Shown: positions 45,063 through 54,113 of the stretch, piece by piece | How the letters are laid out: every line of letters starts with the position of its first letter | Numbering within the stretch: position 1 is the stretch's first letter | From: Paracoccaceae bacterium | GTDB lineage: Bacteria; Pseudomonadota; Alphaproteobacteria; Rhodobacterales; Rhodobacteraceae | Direction: 5' to 3' | NCBI GenBank assembly: GCA_024742705.1 | Contig: JANSXZ010000021.1 | Span: 1-63,704, forward strand | Length of the DNA: 63,704 nt | The notes under the pieces: generated by a model | Seen by the model: only the letters and a program-made list of their open reading frames with translations | Databases searched by the model: none | What the model was told of the DNA's origin: nothing | Program-made: the position numbers and the translations under genes

Positions 45063-46625
45063 TCAGCGCACCGGCCCTTCGGGATCCAGCGTCACGCGGT
45101 AGAGTTCGGCATTGCCGCGGTCCATCAGGCGCACGGTCATCCGGGCTGTGGCGCCTTCGATGTCCACAAGGCCAAAGAATTGCAGGCCGGCGCTGGGCGG
45201 CAGATTGAACTGGCCCTCGGGCGGGGCCTTGTGAAACCGCACCTCTGGGCCAAAGGTGGCATCCAGGCTGCCCGGACCGAAGGTGCCGGCATGCAGCGGC
45301 CCCGACACGAATTCCCAGAACGGCGTGAAGTCCTGAAACTGCGCCTGTTCGGGATCATAGTAATGCGCGGCGGTATAGTGCACATCTGCTGTAAACCACA
45401 CGGTGTTCGAAATGCCTTCGCGCTTGATGAAACGCAGCAATTCGGCGATTTCCAGTTCCCGGCCCAGCGGCGCGCCGTGGTCGCCATTGGCCACCGCCTC
45501 GGCCCCCGACCGGGCGCGCCAGTCGTCCCAGACGATCAGGCCCAGTGGCATGTCTGACGCGATCACCTTCCAGACCGCGCGCGAAGCGGCCAGTTCGCGT
45601 TTCAGCCATGCGGCCTGTTCGGCGCCCAGGATGCGCGCGCTGTCGGTCAGTTCGGCCTGCAAGGGCGCGGCATTCGGCCCGCGATAGCTGCGCAGGTCCA
45701 GAAAGAACACATCGAGCAGCGGACCATATGCAATCTTGCGGTAAACGCGCCCCGGCTCGGCGGGGGTGATGCGCAAGGGCGTCATTTCATGAAACGCGCG
45801 CGCGGCGCGGGCCTGCAGGACGCGCACGGATTTCTCGGTGTATCGGTCGTCGTCCATCAGGGTCTTTGATGCGGACCAGTTGTTGACCACTTCGTGGTCG
45901 TCCCATTGGAAGAACGTCGGCACCACCGCGTTCATCGCGCGCACATGACGATCCATCATGTTGTATTTCCATTGCGCGCGAAACTCGCCCAGCGTTTCGG
46001 CCACCTTTCGCTTTTCGGGGATCAGAACGGTGTTCTTCCACTGGCTGCCATCGGGCAGATCGACGGTGTCGCGCATGATGCTGTCGGCATAGACCGTATC
46101 GCCGGAATGGATGAAGAAATCGGGCATGTGGCTGGCCATCGTCGCATAGGTCGCCATGCCGGTATCGTCGATGCCCCACCCCTGCCCGGCGGTGTCGCCA
46201 GACCATGCGAACCGCAGGTCGCGGCGCGTTGTGGGCGCGGTGCGGAACCGCCCGGTGACCGGCTCGGAGACAGCGTTGGCATCCCACAGATCCGTGGCCA
46301 CGAACCGATAGAAGATCTCCTGATCCGGTGGCAGGTCAGTCACCAGCCGCTTGACCGTCAGGTCCGATGCCGGCAGCGCATCCATCGGCGTCAGCCGGCG
46401 GGCGTCCGCGAAGCTTTCGGTGGTGGCGACATCCATCGCGATGCGCGCGGGGCGGTCCGTGCGGGTCCAGATCATGCCCGACGCCGTATCCACATCGCCC
46501 GACTGTACGCCGTGGGTGAAAACCGGGCGGGCGCTGGCGCGCGACAGGGACGGAACCGCCAGCCCGGCGGTCAGCGCGGTTGCACCGGCCAGAACGGCGC
46601 GGCGGTTGGGACGGATCGGTGACAT
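45063..46625 (-). CDS. phoD: PhoD-type alkaline phosphatase/phosphodiesterase
   Basis: A 520-residue secreted phosphatase with a Tat signal (RPNRRAVLAGATALTAG). The N-terminal PhoD_N domain begins FTHGVQSGDVD. Metal-site motifs of the catalytic domain are present: SGDTAGQGWG, HSGDTVYAD, WDDHEVVNNW and TADVHYTAAHYYD. PhoD enzymes use Ca and Fe and hydrolyse phosphomono- and diesters in the periplasm or outside. ATG 46625 has CCGGAG 7 bases upstream; two earlier in-frame ATGs lack one. No Pho box was found by eye. Confidence 0.92.
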   Translation of the reverse strand: MSPIRPNRRAVLAGATALTAGLAVPSLSRASARPVFTHGVQSGDVDTASGMIWTRTDRPARIAMDVATTESFADARRLTPMDALPASDLTVKRLVTDLPPDQEIFYRFVATDLWDANAVSEPVTGRFRTAPTTRRDLRFAWSGDTAGQGWGIDDTGMATYATMASHMPDFFIHSGDTVYADSIMRDTVDLPDGSQWKNTVLIPEKRKVAETLGEFRAQWKYNMMDRHVRAMNAVVPTFFQWDDHEVVNNWSASKTLMDDDRYTEKSVRVLQARAARAFHEMTPLRITPAEPGRVYRKIAYGPLLDVFFLDLRSYRGPNAAPLQAELTDSARILGAEQAAWLKRELAASRAVWKVIASDMPLGLIVWDDWRARSGAEAVANGDHGAPLGRELEIAELLRFIKREGISNTVWFTADVHYTAAHYYDPEQAQFQDFTPFWEFVSGPLHAGTFGPGSLDATFGPEVRFHKAPPEGQFNLPPSAGLQFFGLVDIEGATARMTVRLMDRGNAELYRVTLDPEGPVR

Positions 46626-46775
46626 GGCATACTCCGGCTGCTGCGACATGATCAGCAGCGAACGCCGATTCTGTAAATCCCGCGCGATCCCTGCGGTCAC
46701 AACCTCGTGAAACGCGATGGCGCCGCCGCCTTGGTCCGGGTGGGCATCCGGTGGCGGCGGCGCGGGCCGGCGGCG

Positions 46776-47642
46776 CTACAGCCGGACCAGTTTTTCATAG
46801 CCCTCGGCGATCTCGCGCGTCAGCGCGCCGACCTCGAAGTTGTAGTCGCCGATCCGGCCCACCGGCGTGACCTCGGCGGCGGTGCCGGTCAGCCAACATT
46901 GCTCGAAGCTTTCCAGCTCTTCGGGCATGATGTGCCGTTCATGCACCTTGACCTGACGTTCGCGCAGCATCCCGATCACGGTCTGGCGTGTGAGCCCGTT
47001 CAGGAAGCAATCGGGATCGGGCGTGTGCACCTCGCCGTTCTTGACGAAGAAGATGTTGGCGCCCGTCGCTTCGGCCACATACCCGCGATAGTCGAACATC
47101 ATCGCATCGGCGCAGCCCTTTGCCTCGGCGGCATGTTTCGACATGGTGCAGATCATGTAAAGACCGGCGGCCTTGGCGTGGCTGGGGATGGTTTCGGGGC
47201 TGGGGCGCTTCCATTTCGAAATGTCCAGCCGGGCGCCCTTGAATTTGCTGTCGCCGTAATACGCACCCCATTCCCAGGCCGCGATGGCCATGCGCACCGG
47301 GTTGCGCGCCGACGCGACACCCATGTCCTCGCCCGCGCCGCGCCAGGCCACCGCGCGCACATAGGCATCGGTCAGGCCGTTGGCCGCCAGAACCTCGACC
47401 TTGGCCGCCTCGATTTCATCCACGGTCCAGGGGATTTCGAAATCGATCATCTGCGCCGAACGCTTGAGCCGTTCGGAGTGTTCGCGCGACTTGAATATCT
47501 TGCCGCCATAGGCACGCTCGCCCTCAAAGACCGAACTGGCATAATGCATGGCGTGGGTCAGGATGTGCACGTTGGCATCACGCCAGTCCACCATCTTGCC
47601 GTCCATCCAGATCTTGCCGTCCTTGTCGTCATATCCCGCCAT
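46776..47642 (-). CDS. ilvE: Branched-chain amino acid aminotransferase
   Basis: A 288-residue fold-type IV PLP aminotransferase for Leu, Ile and Val. Segments HILTHAMHYASSVFEGERAY, the PLP-lysine region SHAKAAGLYM and CWLTGTAAEVTPV are characteristic. ATG 47642 has GGAGGG 7 bases upstream; earlier in-frame starts add non-conserved residues. Divergent from petP across 161 bases. Confidence 0.94.
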   Translation of the reverse strand: MAGYDDKDGKIWMDGKMVDWRDANVHILTHAMHYASSVFEGERAYGGKIFKSREHSERLKRSAQMIDFEIPWTVDEIEAAKVEVLAANGLTDAYVRAVAWRGAGEDMGVASARNPVRMAIAAWEWGAYYGDSKFKGARLDISKWKRPSPETIPSHAKAAGLYMICTMSKHAAEAKGCADAMMFDYRGYVAEATGANIFFVKNGEVHTPDPDCFLNGLTRQTVIGMLRERQVKVHERHIMPEELESFEQCWLTGTAAEVTPVGRIGDYNFEVGALTREIAEGYEKLVRL

Positions 47643-47743
47643 GTGTGCACCCTCCGACATCGCCATGTTTTCAATTGTTGCGCCATTATGTCCGATGCGG
47701 TCATAAAATTGCGTCAAAACTGCGATTCGATACCGCTTCGCTC

Positions 47744-47772
47744 TTGGAATGTCAACAAGGCTGACATATGCT
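47744..47772 (+). promoter_or_regulatory. Promoter of petPR
   Basis: TTGGAA (47744-47749), 17-base spacer, TATGCT (47767-47772). It overlaps an in-frame ATG at 47768, which therefore cannot be the start, and predicts a leader of about 25 bases before ATG 47804. Confidence 0.6.
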
Positions 47773-47803
47773 GGGGCGAAGGAAGACAAAGCGGGGCATA
47801 GCC

Positions 47804-48316
47804 ATGCACGATACGCGCGGGGCACAGGGTTTCGGCGGCGAGGCGTTGCTGTATCTGACGGACGAACAGCTGCGCCAGGGCATCGAGGCGATGTTCTTTG
47901 CCTATCGCGGGTTCACCGCCGACCCCGACAGGATCCTGGCCGATCAGGGCTATGGCCGCGCGCATCACCGCGCGGTGCATTTCATCGGCCGCGCACCGGG
48001 AACGACCGTCAACAATCTGCTGGCGATCCTCGGAGTGACCAAGCAATCGCTGAACCGGGTGCTGCGGACGCTGATTGAAAACGGGCTGGTGGAAAGCCGC
48101 GTCGGCACCAGCGACAAGCGCGAACGCCACCTGTTCCTGACCGACCGCGGCGCGAATCTGGAAAGCCAGCTTTCCGATGCCCAGCGCGCGCGGATGCGCG
48201 CCGCCTACCGCGAGGCGGGGCCGGAAGCGGTGGGCGGGTTCCGCAGGGTTCTCGAGGCGATGATGGACATCGAGATGCGCCGCGCCTACGGCAAGCTGAA
48301 GGAGGGCCAGCAATGA
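47804..48316 (+). CDS. petP: MarR-type regulator PetP
   Basis: A 170-residue MarR-like protein with helix-turn-helix GTTVNNLLAILGVTKQSLNR and wing GTSDKRERHLFLTDRG. Gene order petP-petR with an ATGA overlap is the arrangement known in Rhodobacter capsulatus, where both are needed for cytochrome bc1 production. Here petABC lies about 10 kb upstream on the same strand rather than adjacent. ATG 47804 is chosen because the promoter covers the earlier ATG. Confidence 0.88.
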   Translation: MHDTRGAQGFGGEALLYLTDEQLRQGIEAMFFAYRGFTADPDRILADQGYGRAHHRAVHFIGRAPGTTVNNLLAILGVTKQSLNRVLRTLIENGLVESRVGTSDKRERHLFLTDRGANLESQLSDAQRARMRAAYREAGPEAVGGFRRVLEAMMDIEMRRAYGKLKEGQQ

Positions 48317-49014
48317 GCGCGCATGACGCCCACCTTCTGATCGTCGACGACGACGAACGTATCCGCGAGCTGCTGAAGAAGTTCCTGGTGCGGCATGGGT
48401 TTCTGGTGACCGCCGCGCGCGACGCCGCCCACGCCAGGCGGGTGCTGTCGGGTCTGGATTTCGATCTGATCGTGCTGGACGTGATGATGCCCGGCGAGGA
48501 CGGAATCAGCTTTGCGCGGTCGCTGCGCGAGGACCGGGGCACGCCGATCCTGCTGCTGACCGCGCGCGGCGAAACCGAAAACCGGATCGCCGGGCTGGAG
48601 GCAGGTGCCGACGACTACCTGACCAAACCGTTCGAGCCGAAGGAATTGTTGCTGCGGATCAACGCGATCCTGCGGCGCATGCCCGAAACCCCGGAACCGG
48701 AGGTGGCGCCAAAGGTTCTGAACCTGGGGCCGATCCGCTATGATATCGCGCGCGCCGAGTTATGGCACGGCGACAAGATCGTTCGGCTGACCGCGACGGA
48801 AGTGCAGTTGATGCGGCTGTTTTCGGCCTGTCCGGGCGAGCCGATTTCGCGGGCACGGCTGGTCGAGGACCTGGGCCGCGACCATGGGCAGGCCCAGGAA
48901 CGCGCGGTGGATGTGCAGATCACCCGGCTGCGCCGCAAGATCGAAACCAACCCGAAACAACCGAGATATCTTCAGACGGTGCGCGGCGCTGGATACATGC
49001 TGGCGCCGGACTGA
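48313..49014 (+). CDS. petR: OmpR-family response regulator PetR
   Basis: A 233-residue response regulator: receiver domain with acidic pocket IVDDDER, phospho-acceptor Asp56 in LIVLDVMMPGEDG, Thr in LLTARGE and Lys in DDYLTKPFEP, followed by a winged-helix output domain ending RAVDVQITRLRRKIE and TVRGAGYML. No histidine kinase gene adjoins it; it is paired with MarR-like PetP instead. Coupled to petP by ATGA. Confidence 0.93.
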   Translation: MSAHDAHLLIVDDDERIRELLKKFLVRHGFLVTAARDAAHARRVLSGLDFDLIVLDVMMPGEDGISFARSLREDRGTPILLLTARGETENRIAGLEAGADDYLTKPFEPKELLLRINAILRRMPETPEPEVAPKVLNLGPIRYDIARAELWHGDKIVRLTATEVQLMRLFSACPGEPISRARLVEDLGRDHGQAQERAVDVQITRLRRKIETNPKQPRYLQTVRGAGYMLAPD

Positions 49015-49040
49015 GCCCGCGGGGGCCGCTGCGCGGCGAA

Positions 49041-49064
49041 GGAGCCTCCGGCGGGGATATTTGG
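49041..49064 (+). repeat. Interspersed intergenic repeat, copy on plus strand
   Basis: GCCTCCGGCGGGGATATTTG begins at 49044 in the 71-base gap between petR and the HDAC-like gene, followed by an A/G-rich tail (GGGGCAAAAGGAAAG) leading to the start codon. It matches the core of the copy at 28732-28752 (opposite strand). The tail may also supply the ribosome-binding site. Confidence 0.6.
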
Positions 49065-49085
49065 GGCAAAAGGAAAGACGCGAGG

Positions 49086-50012
49086 ATGAAGACCGTTCTG
49101 CTGACCCATGCCGACTGCATGGAGCATATGCCACCCGAGGGGCACCCGGAGCAGGTGGCGCGGCTGGCGCATGTGCTGCATGCGCTGGCCGACCTGGACC
49201 TGCACCGGGAGAGCGCGCCACTGGCCGAGGCGGAGCATCTGCGGCGCGGGCATCCCGAGGCATACATCGCGCGCATCGAGGCGGCTGCGCCGACGGAGGG
49301 TGTGGTGCAGCTGGATGCCGATACATGGTTGTCGCCGGGGTCGGTGGCGGCGGCGCGGCGCGGCGCCGGCGGGGCGATTCGCGCGGTGGACATGGTTCTG
49401 GGCGATGCGGCGCCCAATGCGTTTGTTGCGACGCGCCCGCCGGGGCACCATGCCGAGCGGGCCACGCCGATGGGGTTCTGCCTGTTTGGCAATGTCGCGC
49501 TGGCGGCGCTACATGCGCTGGAGCATCACGGGCTGGAGCGGATCGCGGTGGTGGATTTCGATGTGCACCACGGCAACGGCACGCAGGATCTGTTGTGGGA
49601 CGAGGCGCGCGCGCTGGTGATCACCAGCCAGCAAAGGCCATTGTGGCCTGGCAGCGGCGCGCCGGATGAACGCGGTGCCCATGACAACATCGTCAACCTG
49701 ACGCTGGCGCCGGGGACCTCCGGTGCCGAGATGCGCGCGCTTTACGAGACCGAGGTGTTCGGGCGGTTGCGCGCGTTTCGCCCCGAGCTGTTGTTGATTT
49801 CAGCCGGTTTCGATGCGCATCGCGACGATCCTCTGGCCGGGTTGAACTGGGACACCTGGGATTTCGCTTGGCTGACGGCCGAACTCTGCGGGATTGCGCG
49901 CGACGTGTGTCGGGGTCGGGTGGTATCGGTGCTGGAAGGCGGGTATGATCTGGCAGCGCTGGCGGCATCCGCGCGCGCACATGTTACCGAATTGATGAAG
50001 GCCGCAGAATGA
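49086..50012 (+). CDS. Histone deacetylase family protein (deacylase)
   Basis: A 308-residue class II HDAC/AcuC-like zinc hydrolase. The catalytic His pair is in RPPGHHAERA, the zinc site in VDFDVHHGNGTQD and SAGFDAHRDDPLAG, and a C-terminal Gly-rich loop in VLEGGYDL. Bacterial members deacetylate proteins, polyamines or other acylated amines. It overlaps xseB as ATGA and so heads the xseB-ispA-dxs operon. Confidence 0.92.
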   Translation: MKTVLLTHADCMEHMPPEGHPEQVARLAHVLHALADLDLHRESAPLAEAEHLRRGHPEAYIARIEAAAPTEGVVQLDADTWLSPGSVAAARRGAGGAIRAVDMVLGDAAPNAFVATRPPGHHAERATPMGFCLFGNVALAALHALEHHGLERIAVVDFDVHHGNGTQDLLWDEARALVITSQQRPLWPGSGAPDERGAHDNIVNLTLAPGTSGAEMRALYETEVFGRLRAFRPELLLISAGFDAHRDDPLAGLNWDTWDFAWLTAELCGIARDVCRGRVVSVLEGGYDLAALAASARAHVTELMKAAE

Positions 50013-50251
50013 CCGACACCCCCGTATCCGAAATGAGCTTTGAGACCGCGATGAAGGCGTTGGAGCAGGTCGTCGACCAGTTGGAACGGGGTGACGTTGC
50101 CCTGGAGGAGTCGATCGCGCTCTATGAGCGGGGTGCGGCGCTGAAGCAGCGGTGCGAGGCCGAACTGAAGCGCGCCGAGGAAAAGGTTGCGGCGATCACG
50201 ATGGACGCGGACGGCGTGGCCCGGGGGATCAAACCGGTCGAGGGGCTCTGA
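50009..50251 (+). CDS. xseB: Exodeoxyribonuclease VII small subunit
   Basis: An 80-residue helical protein with SFETAMKALEQVVDQLERGD and LEESIALYERGAAL, the XseB hallmark. It joins several copies to one XseA to form the single-strand-specific exonuclease VII. The start overlaps the HDAC stop as ATGA; its TGA touches the GTG of ispA. Confidence 0.96.
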   Translation: MTDTPVSEMSFETAMKALEQVVDQLERGDVALEESIALYERGAALKQRCEAELKRAEEKVAAITMDADGVARGIKPVEGL

Positions 50252-51118
50252 GTGTTCGCCGACAGCCTGGCCGGGGCCGCGCAGGCGATCGAGGCGCGTT
50301 TCGACGCGGTTCTCGGGGCATTGCCGGATTTGCCGGTGACGCGGGCGATGGCCTATACCACCCGTGGCGGCAAGCGTTTGCGCGGTTTCCTGGTGCTGGA
50401 GAGCGCGCGGCTGCATGGCATCGGGGCGGACCGCGCCATCTGGCCGGCGACCGCGATCGAGGCGTTGCATGCCTATTCCCTTGTGCATGACGATCTGCCG
50501 TGCATGGACGACGACGATCTGCGCCGGGGACGGCCGACGGTGCACCTGAAATGGGACGAGGCGACGGCGGTTCTGGCCGGGGATGCCTTGCAGGCGTTGG
50601 CCTTCGAGTTGATCGCGCGCCCCGAAACCGGGCCCGACAGCGCACGCGCGGCGCTGTGTCTGGGGCTGGCGCGGGCTTCGGGCGCCCGGGGCATGGTTCT
50701 GGGGCAGGCGCTGGACATTGGCGCCGAAACCGCGCCGGTGCCGCTGACGCTGGCGGAAATCACCGCATTGCAGGCGGGCAAGACCGGGGCGCTGATCGAA
50801 TGGTCGGCGACGGCGGGCGCGGTCATGGCCGCGGCCGATACCGCGCCGCTGCGCGCATATGCGCAGGCTGTCGGGCTTGCCTTTCAGATCGCGGACGACA
50901 TCCTTGATGTAACCGGAGACGCCGAAAAAGCCGGCAAGCGGCTGCAAAAGGACGCCTCGGCGAACAAGGCGACCTTCGTGTCGCTGCTGGGTCTGGAACC
51001 GGCGCGCGCCCGTGCGCTGACGCTGATCGAAGAGGCCTGCGCCGCGCTGGACGTTTACGGTGAGGATGCGGACGTGTTGCGCCAGTGCGCCCGCTTTGTT
51101 ATCGCGCGCGAGACCTGA
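50252..51118 (+). CDS. ispA: Farnesyl diphosphate synthase (polyprenyl synthetase family)
   Basis: A 288-residue prenyl transferase joining isopentenyl and dimethylallyl/geranyl diphosphates. First Asp-rich motif [14 protein letters not shown] and second [11 protein letters not shown] are intact. GTG start directly after the xseB stop. The product feeds quinones, carotenoids and undecaprenyl phosphate. Sits between xseB and dxs, the common operon order. Confidence 0.95.
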   Translation: MFADSLAGAAQAIEARFDAVLGALPDLPVTRAMAYTTRGGKRLRGFLVLESARLHGIGADRAIWPATAIEALHAYSLVHDDLPCMDDDDLRRGRPTVHLKWDEATAVLAGDALQALAFELIARPETGPDSARAALCLGLARASGARGMVLGQALDIGAETAPVPLTLAEITALQAGKTGALIEWSATAGAVMAAADTAPLRAYAQAVGLAFQIADDILDVTGDAEKAGKRLQKDASANKATFVSLLGLEPARARALTLIEEACAALDVYGEDADVLRQCARFVIARET

Positions 51119-51138
51119 TCTGCCCGAAGGAGGGCCAA

Positions 51139-53073
51139 GTGTCCGATCTGCCCAAGACCCCGCTGCTGGACCGTATATCGCGACCGGCCGACATGAAATC
51201 GCTCAGCGATGCCGAACTGACGCGGCTGGCGGGCGAATTGCGCGCCGAAACCATCGCCGCGGTATCGCAGACCGGCGGGCACCTGGGTGCGGGGCTGGGC
51301 GTTGTCGAACTGACGGTTGCGCTGCACGCGGTGTTCGACACGCCGCGCGACAAGCTGATCTGGGACGTCAGTCACCAGAGCTATCCGCACAAGATCCTGA
51401 CCGGGCGGCGCGACCGGATCCGCACCCTGCGGATGAAGGACGGGCTGTCGGGGTTCACCAAGCGCACGGAATCGCCCTACGATCCGTTCGGCGCGGCACA
51501 TTCTTCGACATCGATTTCCGCAGCGCTGGGCTTTGCCGTGGCGCGCGATCTGGGTGGGCAGGTGCCCGAGGGCCTGGGCGATGCGATCGCCGTGATCGGC
51601 GACGGCGCGATGAGCGCGGGCATGGCCTTTGAGGCAATGAACAACGCCGGCCACCTGGGCAAACGCCTGATCGTGATCCTGAACGACAATGAAATGAGCA
51701 TCGCACCGCCGGTCGGCGCCCTGTCGTCGTATCTCAGCCGGCTTTACGCCGAGGCACCGTTTCAGGATCTGAAGGCGGCGGCGAAGGGCGCTGTCAGCCT
51801 GCTGCCGGGCCCGTTCCGCGAAGGCGCGAAGCGCGCGCACGACCTTCTGAAGGGGATGACCGTGGGTGGCACCCTGTTCGAGGCGCTCGGGTTTTCGTAC
51901 CTTGGGCCGATCGACGGGCACGACATGGGCCAGCTTCTGCCGGTTCTGCGGACCGTCAAGCAGCGCGCCACCGGCCCTATCCTGATCCACGCGATCACCA
52001 AGAAGGGCAAGGGCTATGCCCCCGCCGAGGCCGCCGCCGACAAGGGCCATGCCACGGCCCGGTTCAATGTGCTGACCGGCGCCCAGAAGAAGGCGCCGTC
52101 GAACGCGCCCAGCTATACCCGTGTCTTCGCAGACAGCCTGATCCGCGAAGCCGCGGACGACGACCGGATCTGCGCGATCACCGCGGCGATGCCCGACGGC
52201 ACCGGTCTGAACCTCTTTGCCGAACGCTATCCGTCACGCTGTTTCGATGTGGGGATTGCCGAACAGCATGGCGTGACATTTGCGGCGGGTCTGGCCGCCG
52301 GCGGGATGCGGCCGTTTTGCACCATGTATTCGACATTCCTGCAACGCGGCTACGATCAGGTGGTGCATGACGTTGCGATCCAACGCCTGCCGGTGCGCTT
52401 CGCCATCGACCGCGCCGGCCTGGTGGGTGCCGACGGGGCCACCCACGCGGGCAGCTACGACATCGCCTACCTCAGCAACCTGCCGGGTTTCGTGGTCATG
52501 GCGGCGGCCGACGAATCCGAACTGGTGCACATGGTGGCCACCGCCGCCGCCCATGACGACGGCCCGATCGCATTCCGGTTCCCGCGCGGTGAAGGCGTGG
52601 GCGTCGATCTGCCTGAACGCGGCGTGCCGCTGACCATCGGCAAGGGCCGCATCGTCGCCGAAGGATCGCGCGTGGCGATCCTTTCGCTGGGCACCCGCCT
52701 TGGCGAAACCATGCAGGCCGCCGAAGCACTGGCCGCGCGCGGCATCGCACCCACCGTCGCCGATGCGCGGTTTGCCAAACCGCTCGACCGCGACCTGATC
52801 CTGGATCTCGCGCGCAATCACGAGGCGCTGATCACCATCGAGGAAGGGGCCATCGGCGGCTTTGGCAGCCATGTGGCGCATCTGTTGGCCGAGGCCGGCG
52901 TTTTCGACACCGGCCTGCGGTTCCGGTCGATGGTCCTGCCCGACATCTTCATAGATCAGGCCAGCCCGCGCGACATGTACGATGTTGCCGCGATGAATGC
53001 CGAACACATCGAGGCCAAGGTGCTGGATGCGCTGGGCGTCACGCGGATCGGTCAGCGCACGCAGGTTTCCTAG
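51139..53073 (+). CDS. dxs: 1-deoxy-D-xylulose-5-phosphate synthase
   Basis: A 644-residue thiamine-diphosphate enzyme, first step of the MEP isoprenoid pathway. TPP/Mg site [18 protein letters not shown] with ILNDNEMSI; pyrimidine-domain segment [36 protein letters not shown] start at 51139 with AAGGAGGG about 5 bases upstream. Thiamine supply is encoded in the same window by thiBPQ, a coincidence of content rather than shown control. Confidence 0.97.
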   Translation: MSDLPKTPLLDRISRPADMKSLSDAELTRLAGELRAETIAAVSQTGGHLGAGLGVVELTVALHAVFDTPRDKLIWDVSHQSYPHKILTGRRDRIRTLRMKDGLSGFTKRTESPYDPFGAAHSSTSISAALGFAVARDLGGQVPEGLGDAIAVIGDGAMSAGMAFEAMNNAGHLGKRLIVILNDNEMSIAPPVGALSSYLSRLYAEAPFQDLKAAAKGAVSLLPGPFREGAKRAHDLLKGMTVGGTLFEALGFSYLGPIDGHDMGQLLPVLRTVKQRATGPILIHAITKKGKGYAPAEAAADKGHATARFNVLTGAQKKAPSNAPSYTRVFADSLIREAADDDRICAITAAMPDGTGLNLFAERYPSRCFDVGIAEQHGVTFAAGLAAGGMRPFCTMYSTFLQRGYDQVVHDVAIQRLPVRFAIDRAGLVGADGATHAGSYDIAYLSNLPGFVVMAAADESELVHMVATAAAHDDGPIAFRFPRGEGVGVDLPERGVPLTIGKGRIVAEGSRVAILSLGTRLGETMQAAEALAARGIAPTVADARFAKPLDRDLILDLARNHEALITIEEGAIGGFGSHVAHLLAEAGVFDTGLRFRSMVLPDIFIDQASPRDMYDVAAMNAEHIEAKVLDALGVTRIGQRTQVS

Positions 53074-53147
53074 GGTCGCGGCGGTTTCGGCTGGCGCCGC
53101 GCGAGGATCCGGGCAATCCTTCCGGCGCAGGACAACCGGAGCGCGAA

Positions 53148-54104
53148 ATGGCCGATCATCATCTTCTTCCATCCGTCGAAACCACCCACTGGGGTTGGTT
53201 CGAGGCAGGCATGAAACCGGCGTTGCAGATCGACAGCGGCGACACGGTGATCATCGAAACCGTGTCGGGCGGCCCCGACAACCTGCCGCCGCCGCCGTTT
53301 TCCGTGCGGCCCGAACTGGCCGATATCCATGCCTCGGGTGCGCGGCGGCTGCCCGGCCACATCCTGACCGGCCCGGTGGAAGTGCGCGGCGCGCTGCCTG
53401 GTGACGTGCTCGAGGTGCGCGTCCGCGACGTGCAGCCGCGCGACGACTGGGGTTTTACCTTCATGCGGCCGCTGGCCGGCGGTCTGCCGCTGGATTTCGG
53501 CGAGGCCGTTCAGATCCACAGCACCATCGACCGGGCGGCAGGAACCGCGCGCCTGCCCTGGGGCAGCGAGGTGACGCTGGCGCCCTTCTTTGGCGTCATG
53601 GGCGTGGCACCGCCGCAGGGCTGGGGCCCGATTTCATCGATTCAGCCGCGCGCGCATGGCGGCAACCTCGACAACAAGGAACTGGGCGCCGGCAGCACGC
53701 TGTACCTGCCGGTTCTGGCCGATGGCGCGCTGTTTTCGGCCGGCGACGGGCATGGTTTGCAGGGCGACGGCGAAGTCTGCGTGACCGCCATCGAAACCGG
53801 GCTGATCGGCACGTTCGAATTTCACCTGCATCCGGCGCGTGGCTGGGGCTATCCACGGGCGGAAACGGCGACGCATCTGATCACGATGGGCATGGATGCC
53901 GATCTGGACAACGCCGCGCAGGGCGCGCTGCGCCGGATGATCGACTGGATCGCCGAACACTGCACCCTTGATAGGGCCGAGATCTACATGTTTCTCAGCC
54001 TGACCGGCGATCTGCGGGTTACCCAGATCGTCAATCAGGAAAAGGGGTGCCACATGATGTTCGCCAAATCGCATCTGGCGGGGTTGCCCGGGTATCGCGG
54101 CTGA
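53148..54104 (+). CDS. Acetamidase/formamidase family protein
   Basis: A 318-residue FmdA/AmdA-type hydrolase. Family-like segments: THWGWFEAGMKPALQIDSGD at the start, the PGDVLEVRVRDVQP strand, IQPRAHGGNLDNKELGAGST and LPVLADGALFSAGDGH. Expected to hydrolyse formamide or acetamide to ammonia and acid. The gap to dxs is 74 bases. The importer-amidase cluster is 37 kb away, so no direct operon link exists. Confidence 0.9.
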   Translation: MADHHLLPSVETTHWGWFEAGMKPALQIDSGDTVIIETVSGGPDNLPPPPFSVRPELADIHASGARRLPGHILTGPVEVRGALPGDVLEVRVRDVQPRDDWGFTFMRPLAGGLPLDFGEAVQIHSTIDRAAGTARLPWGSEVTLAPFFGVMGVAPPQGWGPISSIQPRAHGGNLDNKELGAGSTLYLPVLADGALFSAGDGHGLQGDGEVCVTAIETGLIGTFEFHLHPARGWGYPRAETATHLITMGMDADLDNAAQGALRRMIDWIAEHCTLDRAEIYMFLSLTGDLRVTQIVNQEKGCHMMFAKSHLAGLPGYRG

Positions 54105-54113
54105 GTTGGACAG

